64,000 nt of DNA from Ampelocalamus luodianensis. Its lineage: Eukaryota; Streptophyta; Magnoliopsida; Poales; Poaceae. The notes beneath the pieces were generated by a model. The model made no database searches and was not told the origin of the DNA. It saw only the letters and a program-made list of their open reading frames with translations. The position numbers and the translations under genes were made by a program. Shown here piece after piece: positions 1 to 12,400 of the stretch. Positions within the stretch are counted from its first letter, which is position 1. Each line of letters starts with the position of its first letter. Location: NCBI GenBank assembly GCA_036346255.1, contig JAYEVH010000572.1, forward strand, positions 358,415 through 422,414, read 5' to 3'.

Positions 1-1744
1 GACTTGATAAACTCCCGACAAAGTATAGAGCACCGAGTTGAGCTCGCCAAGCATGTCGCCGACGACCAAGACCACTAGGCGCCAACTAATCGCATTTAAA
101 ATGCTCCTAATACTATTGCACATATTGGAACCACTCAACCGCGGCAAGCTCAGAACGCCGCGAGCCGAGAGAGCGGAGGAGTGCTTTCGGCAAAATCCGA
201 AAACACGAAAAGGGGGCGCCACGAGCTAACCTAGCTAGTGATTAAGCTCTACAGGGCTAAAAGGAACTTACCAGGGCGCAGGAGAGGTCCAGGGGAGGTC
301 GAGAAGGGCTGGTGGCGGAGACCGACGCCGGCGCTGAGGAAGACAACGACGACAAGATGCCCTGGGCAACCAGAGGCAAAAAGAATGGTCAGAATAGGCT
401 TGCGATGGCCCATAGGTGATCCAGGACCCAAGAATTGGACGGAGAACACTCACCGGAGATGGGAACGAAGGGGAGCACTTTTGGCCGCGAAGATCCAAAA
501 ACTTCAAATTGAGCTGTTCCTGAGAAAGCAACCCAAATTGAGTTAGGAAAGGACTTGCATGATTTACAAGAGGTCCACAAATAAAGTGAGAATTGGGCTA
601 AAGAACCACCAAACACCCAAGTCACCAATGGAGCTCCCACAAGAACAATGGCGGAGAGGAGTGCTCACGGTGGTTTGAGTTTAACTCAAAAAGAGTGAGC
701 TAGGTGATCGCGAGTGGAAGAGGAGCCGAGGGGTCCTCGGGGTATTAAGAAACTCGTGAGTAACGGGAACAAGGGGGGGCCCGGTGAGCTACGGCGAGCT
801 CCTCCGTGAATTCAGCCCAAAGCTAAGGGAACAGGCAGGGCGGGGCACGGCTTTGAGCCAAAGCACTAACACGCCGCGGCCGCCCGACAACACGCGAGGG
901 CGCGGCGCGGATGTGACAAGGCCACCACATGAGCAGCGGCGCGCGCGCGAGAAGAAGAGAGAGAGGAAGAAGAAGAGGAAGTCAGGGTGGCCGTGAGCGT
1001 TGGATTTTAAACGGACTACCGAGATTAAAGAGGCAACGGGTGACCCGATCAAAGACATTTACTATGGACGGTTGGATCACGATCCAAAGACCTAGATTGA
1101 TGAGCTCTTCGCGATGCCCCGAACGACCCAATCATTTAGGTCATAGATCAAGATCTAACGGTTGAAATTGATTTCGATCGTAAAGGACCCGCGCGGTTTA
1201 GTTGACTCAACCAATCAACTAACTCGAGCTCGAGTCCGACTCGAACCCGAGGAACAATACAAACCAAATTTGGTTTTCAAATTAGAACAGAGACCTTTGC
1301 GGATTTATTTGATGTAGCAAAATAACTCCAAAAATTCTGAAATTTTTACAGGAGCTTACTAACTTATATATTGACCTTGTGTAAAATTTTCAGAGGTTTT
1401 TATACAATGCATTTTTCTCCAAAAATTTTGTAAGGTTTTGATTTAGGGTTTGACTGCCCTCTAAAAATATTCAAACAATTTCTAAAAATTGTGAAATTTT
1501 TCAGAGGGGTCACACATCAATCCTAGAACTTAGGAAAAGTATTTCCAGGAGATGATCAAAAGATTTGACAAAATTGTTTTTGGAAGATGAGATTTTGGAT
1601 CCAAAAATACTTGTGACTTGGTATTCCCATAACTTTTGTACGAGAATTGTTTGGTACAACTGGAAATACATGATGTAAGAAAAAGTTTTAATTTCTACTC
1701 ATTTTCTTACATTTGAAACACAAGTCTAAAACTTGGGATGTTAT
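1..1744 (-). mobile_element. Partial long LTR, Ty3/gypsy-like, cut by window edge
   Basis: Read on the minus strand, this block opens at about 1744 with TATAACATCCC, close to the TGTAACATCCC start common to grass gypsy LTRs. It then passes from AT-rich sequence into a GC-rich leader-like part (about 1-1000). The other end lies outside the window, so neither length nor TSD can be checked. Open frames at 238-546, 268-640 and 784-1058 are low-complexity and match nothing I recognise, so I treat them as non-coding. The sequence does not clearly match the three solo LTRs further right and is probably another family. It could also be ordinary repetitive intergenic DNA. Confidence 0.45.
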
Positions 1745-3339
1745 AATGTGCCATGATGGAAACACCCTTAAGTTTTGAAGAGGTTGGTTCTGGGTTGGAA
1801 CCTTGGCTATGCATTTTTTCTGTATTTTTTATTTTAACTTCACAAAAAATTCAAATTTGGTTCGAAAATTTCGGCCGAAATAAATTCGAAAATTCCAGTA
1901 ACCGCCGGTAACCGGGTTTATCGTTAGGCTTCAAAAAAAATTCCCAGTCGGTAGCTTTTTCCCTGGTTTGAACTAATCGTACCCGGCGTTACTTTGTGTA
2001 TGCACCTCAACACCAAATTCTCGACTCGCCGATGAGGATCGCGATATGAATCGTGGGATCATACGATCCTACGAAGCCAAAATGACGTGGATCGGTACGT
2101 GGATCAAAATTTTATAGAATTATGATCCTAAAGGTAGGATCACATAGAATCGAGTAAGATCGCTCGGTCGCCGCCAGGATCGGGTAAGATCGTAATCTTG
2201 ACAACAAACTATAACAACATAGGATCATGATCTTGACAACAAACTATAACAACATAGGATCATGATCTTGACAACAAATTATATCAACATATAAAGTTTG
2301 ATACAAACTATAACAACATAGGATCATGATCTTACGACAAACTATATCAACATATAAAATTTGATACCACCTATCGCTAATTTAAGTTGCAATAGTTTAT
2401 TTTGCTTTGTTTGTGTTGTTTAAGTGTTGTTCTAATGTTAAAGATATTTTCATTAATAAATGAGAGTTTTAAATGATTAGTTTATTTTAAAAATAATCAA
2501 ATAAGGTTAAAAACAATCTTAATTGAATGTAACATGAAAAAGTGTACCAAAATTTATAAAATTATATTCAAAATTCTACTTATAGACTTGTATATTTGAA
2601 AATATAATGTAATTTGTATACAAAATATACATATTTTAAAAAATGTGATAGAACCCTGATTCTATAGTCCGATCCTACAATCTGATACCGTCAAATGAAA
2701 AACGATCCTAGTATCCTACCTAGTATCCCGATCCTGGCTATGCTTGTAGTGTATCCTTGCCGGATTGGCCGCGCTATTGGACTCATACTTCCTAATCTCC
2801 ACCCCGCACTTTGGGCAATCAACCAGTGGGAGAATCTCAAAATCTCAAATGATTCTGAAGCTCGCGCTGCAGAGGATGATTGTGACAGAGACCCAGATGG
2901 CTTCGCGGCGGCGGAGGTGCTCTGCGATCTGGACCGCATGGGGCAGGCAAAGGCGATTTGGTCATTTTTTTACCCCGTCAACCCCAAGTTCACGGAAGTG
3001 GTATAGACGACATTTGCATGATCCCTATGGTATTGGTTGGAATCGTGCTTCGTTTGTGGCATTATTTGGTACGGGACCAAAACTTAAAATAGATTGAGTT
3101 ATCTTTGCTATTATAAAAAGAGTTGATGATGATAGTGAGTTTGCTATATATCTCTCCACTCCACTTAATTTGGTAGGATCTTTTATAGAATTATGTATAA
3201 AACTTTCATATGTAAGAATAATCACCTTAGCTTATTGGTTGGTATGTTTATTTAAGATCTATTACAATACAATATACGAGCACTTAACTGGCCTGTGAGA
3301 TGTTCCAATGATAATGTTGGATATTTCTTGTCAAAGTAA
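1745..3339. other. AT-rich intergenic repeat region, no gene recognised
   Basis: The left part has variants of GATCCTA and GATCGTAATC scattered on both strands, suggesting an old decayed transposon. A short tandem array sits inside (separate entry). Overlapping open frames at 2695-3097 have no recognisable domain and no supporting splice structure. I see no RNA gene. Confidence 0.4.
2195..2372. repeat. Tandem repeat, 35-bp period, decaying to the right
   Basis: Copies start at 2195, 2230 and 2265, exactly 35 bases apart, each opening ATCTTGACAACAAA. Two further diverged copies follow to about 2372, in which a segment reading ATATCAACATATAAA has been gained. No coding potential. Confidence 0.85.
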
Positions 3340-3780
3340 AGCATCGATCAAACAACAACAAAATCTTTGATTCTAAACAAGTTGAGGTAGACTAAGAATA
3401 AAACCTCTTTAAAGTCAAAAATACGAGAGCCTTACAAATAAAAAAATAAAATAAAATAAAATTATTATAATAATAATAAAACATACAAGACTAAAACATT
3501 AAGTTGTACATCCTGCTATCCGAACCAAGAGCCTAAAACACAGATCCTAAACCTTCTTATGATTCCGATACGTGAATCACTAACTTCTATACACTTCTAT
3601 CCAAAGCTAATTCTTTAGCTACATTCCAATCCTTCAAATCTCTTTTAACTGCTTCCTCCCACGTTAATCTTGATCGACCTCTGCCTCTTCTCACGTTTTC
3701 AGTACATCTTAAAATTTCACTACATACCGGTGCCTCAAAAGACCATCGGAACTTTAGCTAGCAAAGCCCCGATCATATTA
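3340..3780 (-). mobile_element. 3' end of an RTE-type LINE (reverse transcriptase tail)
   Basis: On the minus strand a frame open from about 3755 to 3590 encodes the basic tail typical of plant RTE-clade reverse transcriptases, including RRGRGRSRLTWEEAVKRDLK followed by DWNVAKELALDRS. A stop then interrupts the usual WKLAIHVPE-like ending. The segment from 3560 to about 3340 resembles the 3' untranslated part. Only the 3' end is present, as expected for a 5'-truncated LINE. No TSD was located. It lies about 400 bp past the kinesin stop codon, in the same orientation. Confidence 0.65.
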
Positions 3781-4162
3781 AAAAATCAACACATTTAAAA
3801 TGATTTCTATTTTAATAAGTAAATCCATAGGGACGATCAGAAAGGAACAACTTGACCTCAGAAACAAAAATAAAAATCAGAATAGCAGACCGCGTAAATG
3901 CATGACAGAAATAGCCAAAAACATTGAGAAAGTACATAAATAATGTATCATTGCACAAACATTTATCAACTACAGCTACCTTGTATTTTGAAACATCAAG
4001 CATCCAGAGTATAGCAAGCAGAGAGACAAGGTAACTCTCTTGACCAAAAAAGTAATTTTACAACATAGGCTTGCGCATAGTATAAACAAAAAAGGTTACA
4101 AGGGCTGCCCTCAAGTGGCATCCATATACAACATTATATATAACTCTACAAATGAACTAAAA

Positions 4163-7100
4163 CTATGATCTGACATCCTTGAAAACACCACCTCTCTCCA
4201 TCTCCGCAACAATGTCTTTTAAGGCCGGTACTTTGCTAGCTAAAGTTCTGTAAAGTCTAGAATACCTGGCTCTTGTACCATCAGCTGTTCGTGCCAGCGC
4301 AAGCAAGCTGACTGCCTCTGGCAATTGCTCAAACACAACTTTTATTTCCTCAAAGCTCATGTCTGCAAGAACTGATGGTCTTGGAACAACACGGATTATC
4401 TCACCGCCTTTAGGTTCCTGAACTCGTTGATCAGCCTTGATGACCAGTTCACAGCTCGAATTTGCTCCGCATTTTACGATGAAAGGGGCTGTTGTTCCAG
4501 TGTTGAACTGCAGTACGTTCCATTGTGAAACTTCACTCTCTCCCAATGTGCTGGAATTCGAATTAGGATCCAGGGCAGGATCATCGGGATCTTCTTGAAG
4601 TGACTGAATATATACACGGTAGTATTGCATCAGCTAAAATTAAGGAATATAGCTGAGAAAGGTGTTTGGGCTTCGTCATGCCCAATCTGCTGTCAGCCTG
4701 ACATAACCCTAACTCTCGCAATGCATAAGCTATATTGAAAAGGCAATAGTAGGATATGTGGTGTCTTATCAATCAAAAAGCTAGGATTTCATGCAAAAGG
4801 ATTGTGAAATACATAGATAATGCCAGATCCTAATATCTGTCCAGAAACTCATGGAGAATAATGATTATTAACTTAGATAGTTAGATTAGAGATATGTAAA
4901 GCTGTAGGGACGAAAATTGCATTTGTGGAGAAACCGAGAAGTGACAATCAGGACAACACACTTACCCTCCTCTTACAACGGTGACCTAGGATGTAGGGAA
5001 GACTAGCTCACTGAGACATAATATCAATGTCATTTTATCATAACCCATTTAAAGGGCGGTATTTATTCTTTTTCTTTCAGGGCAAAGATTCCAAGATACA
5101 ATGTACATACCTCTACAACTTTCCGTGCCTCCATGATCTGCTTCTGAGCACATGGATGATCAATATCAAGAAGAGAAGGCATCTGCGCCAAGAGGTCATC
5201 CAATGATTCTAGCAATGCTTTCGTCCTTGATTTTCTCAACGGTCTTGCAGAGCTTTGTTTTGTTACTTCCTGATGTTCGAAAGTGAACAAGTATGGCTAG
5301 TTAGTAAACACGTGTCCCAGTGAACATAAAAAAGCAAGGCAACTAGTGATGAATGGATAGCATCAGACCTTGACTTGTTTTAAAATGTTGTCTAAAGATA
5401 TGAGAGATGCTAATCGTGCATCTTCAGCGGCAGTTGGAGGATTTCGGATAGGTGAACCACCTTCTTCTTTGGTCAACAAGGCAGTATCAGTTCTCATTTG
5501 TTGCATGATCTGATAAGAGTATGACATGATTGAGATGCCATGAGTACAAATGTCCGCTAAGATAATCTAAGTGTACTAAACTACAAAATGAATGGAGAAA
5601 TACGATTGCATGTCATGCATCAACGTGAATCCTCCAAGGACTTCCAACTAGCATTCATAAGCCTCTTGAAAGTAAACGGATGAAAATTTTCACATTAACA
5701 TTTGGATTAAGGAGCAAAGAGGAAAAAACTTATTCCATCACAAAAAATTGAACTACAGACACTGTGTGTCTTTCTGTTCTTTATTCTATAGATTGAAGCA
5801 CATAAATTTGAGAAATCCGCAAGTTCAACAGGTAGAAAGAAGATGAAAAATTGTGTGAGTGAAGCAGGCACCTTTCTTCTTTTGTGATCGACAGACTCCA
5901 GAGCAGAGCGTAGCTTACTGACATGAGCAGGGTCATCAGCCTCCTCTGTTGCCAATGTGCCAGCTATGTCCTGCAATAATGTGAAGGATAAGAGAAACAA
6001 TTTTACTGAAATTATTGGACCAGATGATGAGGCAGGTAAAAATAAAACCTTCAAGTGCTGTAGCTGTGATGTGTAAACACGCTTCGTGTACTCGGATAAC
6101 AGCTGGCCTAAAGCATCGGTGGTGGGCGGCTGCGCTGTACCAAGGCCAGCCATCCATCCATCCATAATAGCAGTAGACAACAATTCAAGCTGTCCGGTAG
6201 CTCCTCCAGCAACATCTCCACCAGTTACAGATAGAAACTCAAAGTTCTCAGCAAGCCATGCTCGGATTTGGCGTTGTAATTCACCAGCTGGTGTGTGAAC
6301 GAAGAGAGCAGCCAAAGCCTTGTTTCCGATTGAAAAGCCTTAGCTTCCTCGGTAATTTCCCTCAGCTTTCCTCCTGTGACATGTTGTCTCCAAGTCTCCT
6401 GTCCAATTATGATAATATTAGGACAAATCACCCAATGCTAGCAGCTATTAAAGTCATTTACCCAAAAAGTTTAAAACAGATGTCAGGGCATTCACATCAG
6501 GCAGTGGTACCAAGAGATCAGCATATAAAATGTCCTAGCTTGCCACATTAACTTCACTATGATGACCTAAAATCTGTACTAGGATGCAATCATGCCAGCA
6601 ATTAAGCAAACAACCCCATCAGAACCAACATGTACTACAAAAGTTAACCAGAGAGACGCCCAAAATGTAAAGTAAATCCCACAAAACTGATGTAACCAAG
6701 ATTCAGAGTGGCAAGGTACTGTTAACAATATGCTAAAGAATAACAAAACATACCTCCTCAATCCCACGAAGCTTCAGCACAATCGAGGAGAATTTTGATT
6801 TCTTTTCCTGTTTAATGCTAACCTTGAAGCCATGCATGTGTTCATCAATTAAGGCAGTCCGTGAACTATGATCATGGTGGTAAACAGGAGACCTGCCAGG
6901 ACTACTTCCCCTGCTTGAACTTCTGCTGCGACCAGTATTTGATTTCTCCAAAAAACGCTCAACTGGAGAAACCTTTATGAAGCAAGGAACAAATGGACAA
7001 ATACCATTACACAATTAACACAAAGGGATGGGATAGCTTCTTAGTTTTTTTATAATAAAAATAATAATAAAAGCACGACAGCAACATCATACCTTGATGG

Positions 7101-9442
7101 ACTGAAGTTCTGGGGACTTGGCAAGCAAAGATCTAATGTATAATATCCTGACCCTGGAAACTAGCATGGTATCCATAACTTTTCTTGGTTCCATTTTGCG
7201 AATGAATGAGAAGACAGCATCTCGGATCTCGGCAAGTATCTCATGCTCCCTAGCAGCACCAGCTTTGATAACTGCAGCCAATACCTGCAAGCATATCATA
7301 GTTACACTGTTGTTCTTGCTGGGAAATCAACATTAACTATGACAGGAATATCATGGCACTGTAAAAATAGACTAAGGTCTGGCGCCTACCATCTGTAGCA
7401 AACAGTAAAAGAAAAAATGATGAAATGGTTCAGACTTCAGATGTAGGGCTGATATCAAGGAACTTAATCAATGCATCACACGACACATCACATTCTCCAG
7501 GTATATCCCCAAGCCATAAGAAAAATAATTGGCATCACACTGCTGAACATGAAAATGGAATTGCAGTATCTGTTGTCATGCATGATGCAATCATCAATCC
7601 CATAGACACAAGTAACTTCCAAAAATGTTTAAACTGCATTTGTCTGTACTTGGTAGGGATATCGACAAGGATTACATAAGCCCCAGGCCCCAGTAAATAG
7701 CTGGTCACCGTTCACCAATCATACCAGCCAACCAGAACCAAAATCCTTTAGCGAGCTTATTTATGCTGAGACTTTATGAACAATTTACACTGACTCTAAC
7801 CAATTGGCATTATTCATGTGTATAGCCAAATTATCAAAATATTATTTTGGGTAAGGGAAAAATGCAAAAGACGTCAAAAGGGTCAAAATAAATAATAATA
7901 ATAATAATTGGCCAAATTGTGGTAATCTAGCTTCATGGCAAAGCTTTTGATGCTGGCTAGTACCAACCAGCCTGGTGAAATGACAACAGGTATCAAGTAC
8001 CAACAACACGGCAGCATCCTGACAGAATGACAGGTACTGGATTTAATAGATCACCTAACCATGCAATGACCATCTGGTGGCAGTGTAGGTTCACTATAGT
8101 CATAGCTTCAGTCGAAGGTTGGTGACCATCATGGTTATCAAGTCGTCGACTAGTCGACGACTAGTCGTCGACTAGTCGACAAGTCGCCGGAGAACGACCG
8201 ACTGGAGACACCGACTCGACTTACGCCGGCAAGTCGGGCGATCGGTCGACTAGTCGTCGACTGCTTCGACTAGTCGATACCGAGGCAAGTGCCCGCGACC
8301 ATGCAGGGTAGTGACGCAAAGAGGCAAGAGGTGGATGAGGAGTGAGGAGGCGGGCTTACCTCACGCGTGAGCTCGAGCCTGAGAAGCGCACGGTTGCTCC
8401 CAGATCCGGTCTCCGCCGCTGCCGCCAAAGAACCACCGCACCGCTGGCCTCGCCTCGCCCTCCTCCACGCCGATCGCCACGCGTGAGAGCTGAGAGCGCA
8501 GACGCCGCCGAGCTCCAGATTCGCCGCCTCGAGCTAGCTCGACCACCGCCGCCCCGCCTCGCCCGGAGCCTCCCACCGCGCGCCGCGCCTCCTCCCTCCT
8601 CCCGCTCGCCGCAGCCTCCCGCCGCCATGCTCCTCGCCGCCGCCATGCTCCCTCCTCTTTCTCGCTGCCGGCCATGCATGGCATGTGGTATGTGTGGTGT
8701 GTTGTGCATGTGTGCATGTGATGTGGTGTGTGTACTGCGTGTGTGCTGTTCGTGTTGTGTGTTGTGTGTTGTGCTGTGTGGTGTGGCTGGCTGTGTGCCA
8801 GGTGGGCTGGTGTGGAGCTGTGTGGTGTGTTGTGTGTGTGTGATGTGTGTGATGTCCAACTCTATAACAGACCTTTCGACTAGTCAACTAGTAGTCCGAC
8901 TAATCGACTATCGACTAGGTCACTAGGAGGGTAGTGTCGACTTATCGACTTAATAACCTTGGTGACCATAATAGAAAAAACAAAAATGAAATGGAATATG
9001 CAAAACCAATTTAGCAAGTGAAGAAACAAATCTTATAAGTACAATATGAATATATTAGATTAGATTGGCATTACTAACCAGCATCAAAAGCTTGTTTGCA
9101 CCATCAGCTATTGCAGCAAATCCTCAAACTGGTTAGGATCAAAATCCATTAGTGCGGAGGTAAGGTACTCCCCAGCAGGTGTAGTTTTTGTTATCTCATT
9201 GCCCGATTTAACAATAGCTCCACTGTTTCCAGCTTTTTCCTGAGACAATGGCGATGGAAATACATCTGGTGACTGAATTTTGGTACTGTCGCTCCTGCAG
9301 ATAGAGTTGAAAATGGCATCCAATTTTTTATTTTAAAAAATCAGAGTGATTGACTGATTGTACGTGTATGTATAGTGGCATTTTACCTGCCTATATCCCT
9401 TCCCTGAGCATTAGTAGGTTTGTTTGAAGATGGACTTGGAGC
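4163..9442 (-). CDS. KAC1: KAC kinesin C-terminal conserved region (exons 15-23)
   Basis: These exons encode the long C-terminal domain that sets KAC proteins apart from other kinesins. Landmarks in order are KTTPAGEYLTSALMDFDP (exon 16), VLAAVIKAGAAREHEILAEI (exon 17), the serine-rich SNTGRSRSSSRGSSPGRSP (exon 18), HVTGGKLREITEEAKAF then AALFVHTPAGELQRQI (exon 19), RTADGTRARYSRLYRTLASK and the final KDVRS (exon 23). In Arabidopsis this part is linked to actin binding and chloroplast anchoring; that role here is inferred from similarity. Two of the gene's four one-base losses lie here, in exons 16 and 19. The intron between exons 16 and 17 carries a hAT element. Confidence 0.9.
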
Positions 9443-12400
9443 CTATGGACAAATAATTATTGCATGAGAACCTCATAGCAGAATTTTGCAAATACAGATA
9501 CCGAGAGGTCACATCTTTGCATAAATTGGAAATAAATGTTATCACAATAATTGTTTATAAAATAAAAGCTTCTTGGCTGAGCCCATTTTGACAAAGGAGA
9601 AAGAAAACATTGACAAAAAAATAGAATACTCAATGTTAAAACAATAACTCCCATGTTAGTGTTAAATTGCCGACTTGCACATTGAACAAGATTTAAAACA
9701 ATAACTCCCATGTTAGTGTTAAATTACCGCACTTGCACATTGAACAAGATTTTATGATAAAGTTAGTGAGGATAGGATGATAGATGTTCAGTTATAAATT
9801 CATTTTCATTCGAATTTGAAAATGGGAACAAGGAGCAATAGGCAAACTAAGATATAAGCATAAAGTGGTGTTCCTAGATCATTAAATGAATAAAAGATTT
9901 CATCAGACACCTAGGAATGGAAGATATTGATCATCACTCTTAGCAAAGCCTCATTTAGTCGCTTGCAGATTTAAGAAAGTATAATTTTAGTTGTTTTCCC
10001 TGATATAAGTGCAGGGCAAGGTTGCGTCAAAATGCCATACAAATACTCGGGCACATTCAGCACAAAGTGCCACAAAAACTTAAGCCTTTTCAGTTTTCAC
10101 AAACAGTAAAGGAATCCAGCAAATCAACAAAATAAAATTGAACAGGAATGAGCTTAGCACACAGGGCCCAATAATAGAATAAAGTGAAGAATATCCCAGA
10201 ACAACCTGAGGTGAGCTTCCTAATCCTGACTTCTCTGTAAGTCTGTCGAAGAGCTTCTCATTCTCCTCATGCAATTTCTGCATTTATCAAGGCAGAGAAA
10301 ATGAAGATGAAAGGTTCAGAAATTGATATAAACCAGATGAAGGAACCAAAAAAGAAATTAAAGTCAAGAGACTAGGAGTGTAAGAAAACCAGGACAAGTG
10401 TCAACAGCAGGGAACACAAATTGTCTTAGCTCAAACATAAAGAAGAGACAAATCATGCATTAACTGGCACAGACAAGCGTAATAATAATCTCCACAAGAA
10501 CAGCACCAGTGAAAGGTAGCTAAAAGTTCAATCAGCAAGCTTAATACTAAAAAAAACAAAATCAGGTATGTGTGCAAAGCAATTGGAACAAAAATACAAC
10601 AGGATGCAAATGAATCTAATCTAAAATTGCAGCAGGTTGCCTAATATGAGTATAGAAATCAGGTCTGTAGCAAATAAGTATAGCTTTATGACCGTTTAAA
10701 ATATATATGTATATGTGTGTGTGCACACGCGTGGGTGGGTGTGTGTGTAGATTTACAATGGACAATAGCGTGAAACAAATCAACCAACACTGTTCTAAGA
10801 AATTGCTCTGCTTCTGAAGTTGCAGCTTTTCCTAGTAGGATGGAAACTCCTCAGCTCAATAGCAATGCAAATATCTTTGAGCAGCAATACTACAAATATA
10901 TAGTGAGTATGCTCACTTCTCACACAACAATCAGTTTATCCAACTCAAATAGGCAAACTTTAAGTCGTTGTTTGTGGGTGGAAATCAACTGGGAACCAGA
11001 AAAGGCCGATTAGTCAAACTTTTGAGCTAACTTTTGATAATTTCATAAACATATACTTCAAACAAAAACCTCACACTTACATGCATTGAGGTGGAACAAA
11101 CGATACATAGTGATGACTGATGAAAGAAAGCCACATAAAGTATCAATACCTCAATAAGGGCATCCCTCTTTGCTAATTCCTCTTCAAGCCTTTTGGTCAC
11201 TGACGATGAATCAGCAGTTGATTCCATCATCTTTGGGGTTGAAATAACTGAAGCAGATTCAGACCCAATAGTTGATCTAGCATCACTAGCGTTCAGGGCC
11301 TCATTAAGTTGAGACTCAATGGACTTAAGTTTTGCCTGTAAATTGTGGAAAGAATTACTTTCTACAAGTGAGTATCAGGAAAGATAAAAGTTAGACCTTT
11401 TAAACATACTACAGCAATTAGTCAAAGCCGCAATCTCTGCAGCAGATGTACAAACAATAAAACATGGATAGCTATACAGAATGGTTGTAATCTCAACAGG
11501 CAATATGGTTGTAATCGCATTTTCTAATCGTAAACTGAATTTGAATGACAGTCCCTGACAAGGAGTCATGATGCAACATGAGCTCAAAATAACAACGATA
11601 TCACTATCTCTAGTGAACAAAGAACTATTAGAAAGAGAAAATAGTCAAGTTTGATGCCCAAGTGATGGTAAATGTATGTAAAAAACAAAATTCAGCTGGG
11701 CGAAAAGAAGATTAGGAAAGTTGAGACCTGGTTGCTGTGGACACATTTGTCAGCAAAGATGTACCAGCGCCGCCGGCGCAATGGGGCCACGGCATTAGGG
11801 CTGGCTGGTAGCCGCAATGCAGATATGGTAGTAGATCAAGTTATTTAGTAAGATATAAGTCATATTAATTAGTTGCCTCCTTAAGAGATATTTTGTTAGT
11901 TGCTTTCCTTATCTTGTGGCTTTCTAAATATGCGTTGCCTAATCTATAAAGGCAGCCGGATGTAAGGGGAAAGATCAATCAAGAAATAAATCACCTAGCT
12001 TCGGCGAGATCAGAACCTCCTGACCGGCCGGGAACAAGTCCCGCCATGCCTAGGAGGGCGATCCTTTGCCTCCGCCAGTCATCCTCACCGAATCTCCTTC
12101 CTCTTTTCCGACGCCACATCATGGTATAGTTGGAAATGGGAGTCTAATGCACAAACAACACCTATATGATGATGACATGGTGAATAACCATATGAGGAAG
12201 ACCAGCGCTGTGTTGTTATCAACTAATATAGTTATATGCGTGGGTGCCATGCTTGTAAAATTGCATTATGTGGCATCAGTGTTGAGGAAGCATGAAATTT
12301 TTATGGGCGCATTGTAAGAAGCAGAGCCATCATTTGGATATGAGACATGCCCCGCATGCCATGGTCATGTTTACACTATGGAGCCAACACTTGCTAAATT

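Noticed and set aside
8342..8926. 194-codon frame and 167-codon reverse frame
   Set aside because: Inside the hAT element, with low-complexity Cys/Val or His/Thr runs from a GT-rich tract.
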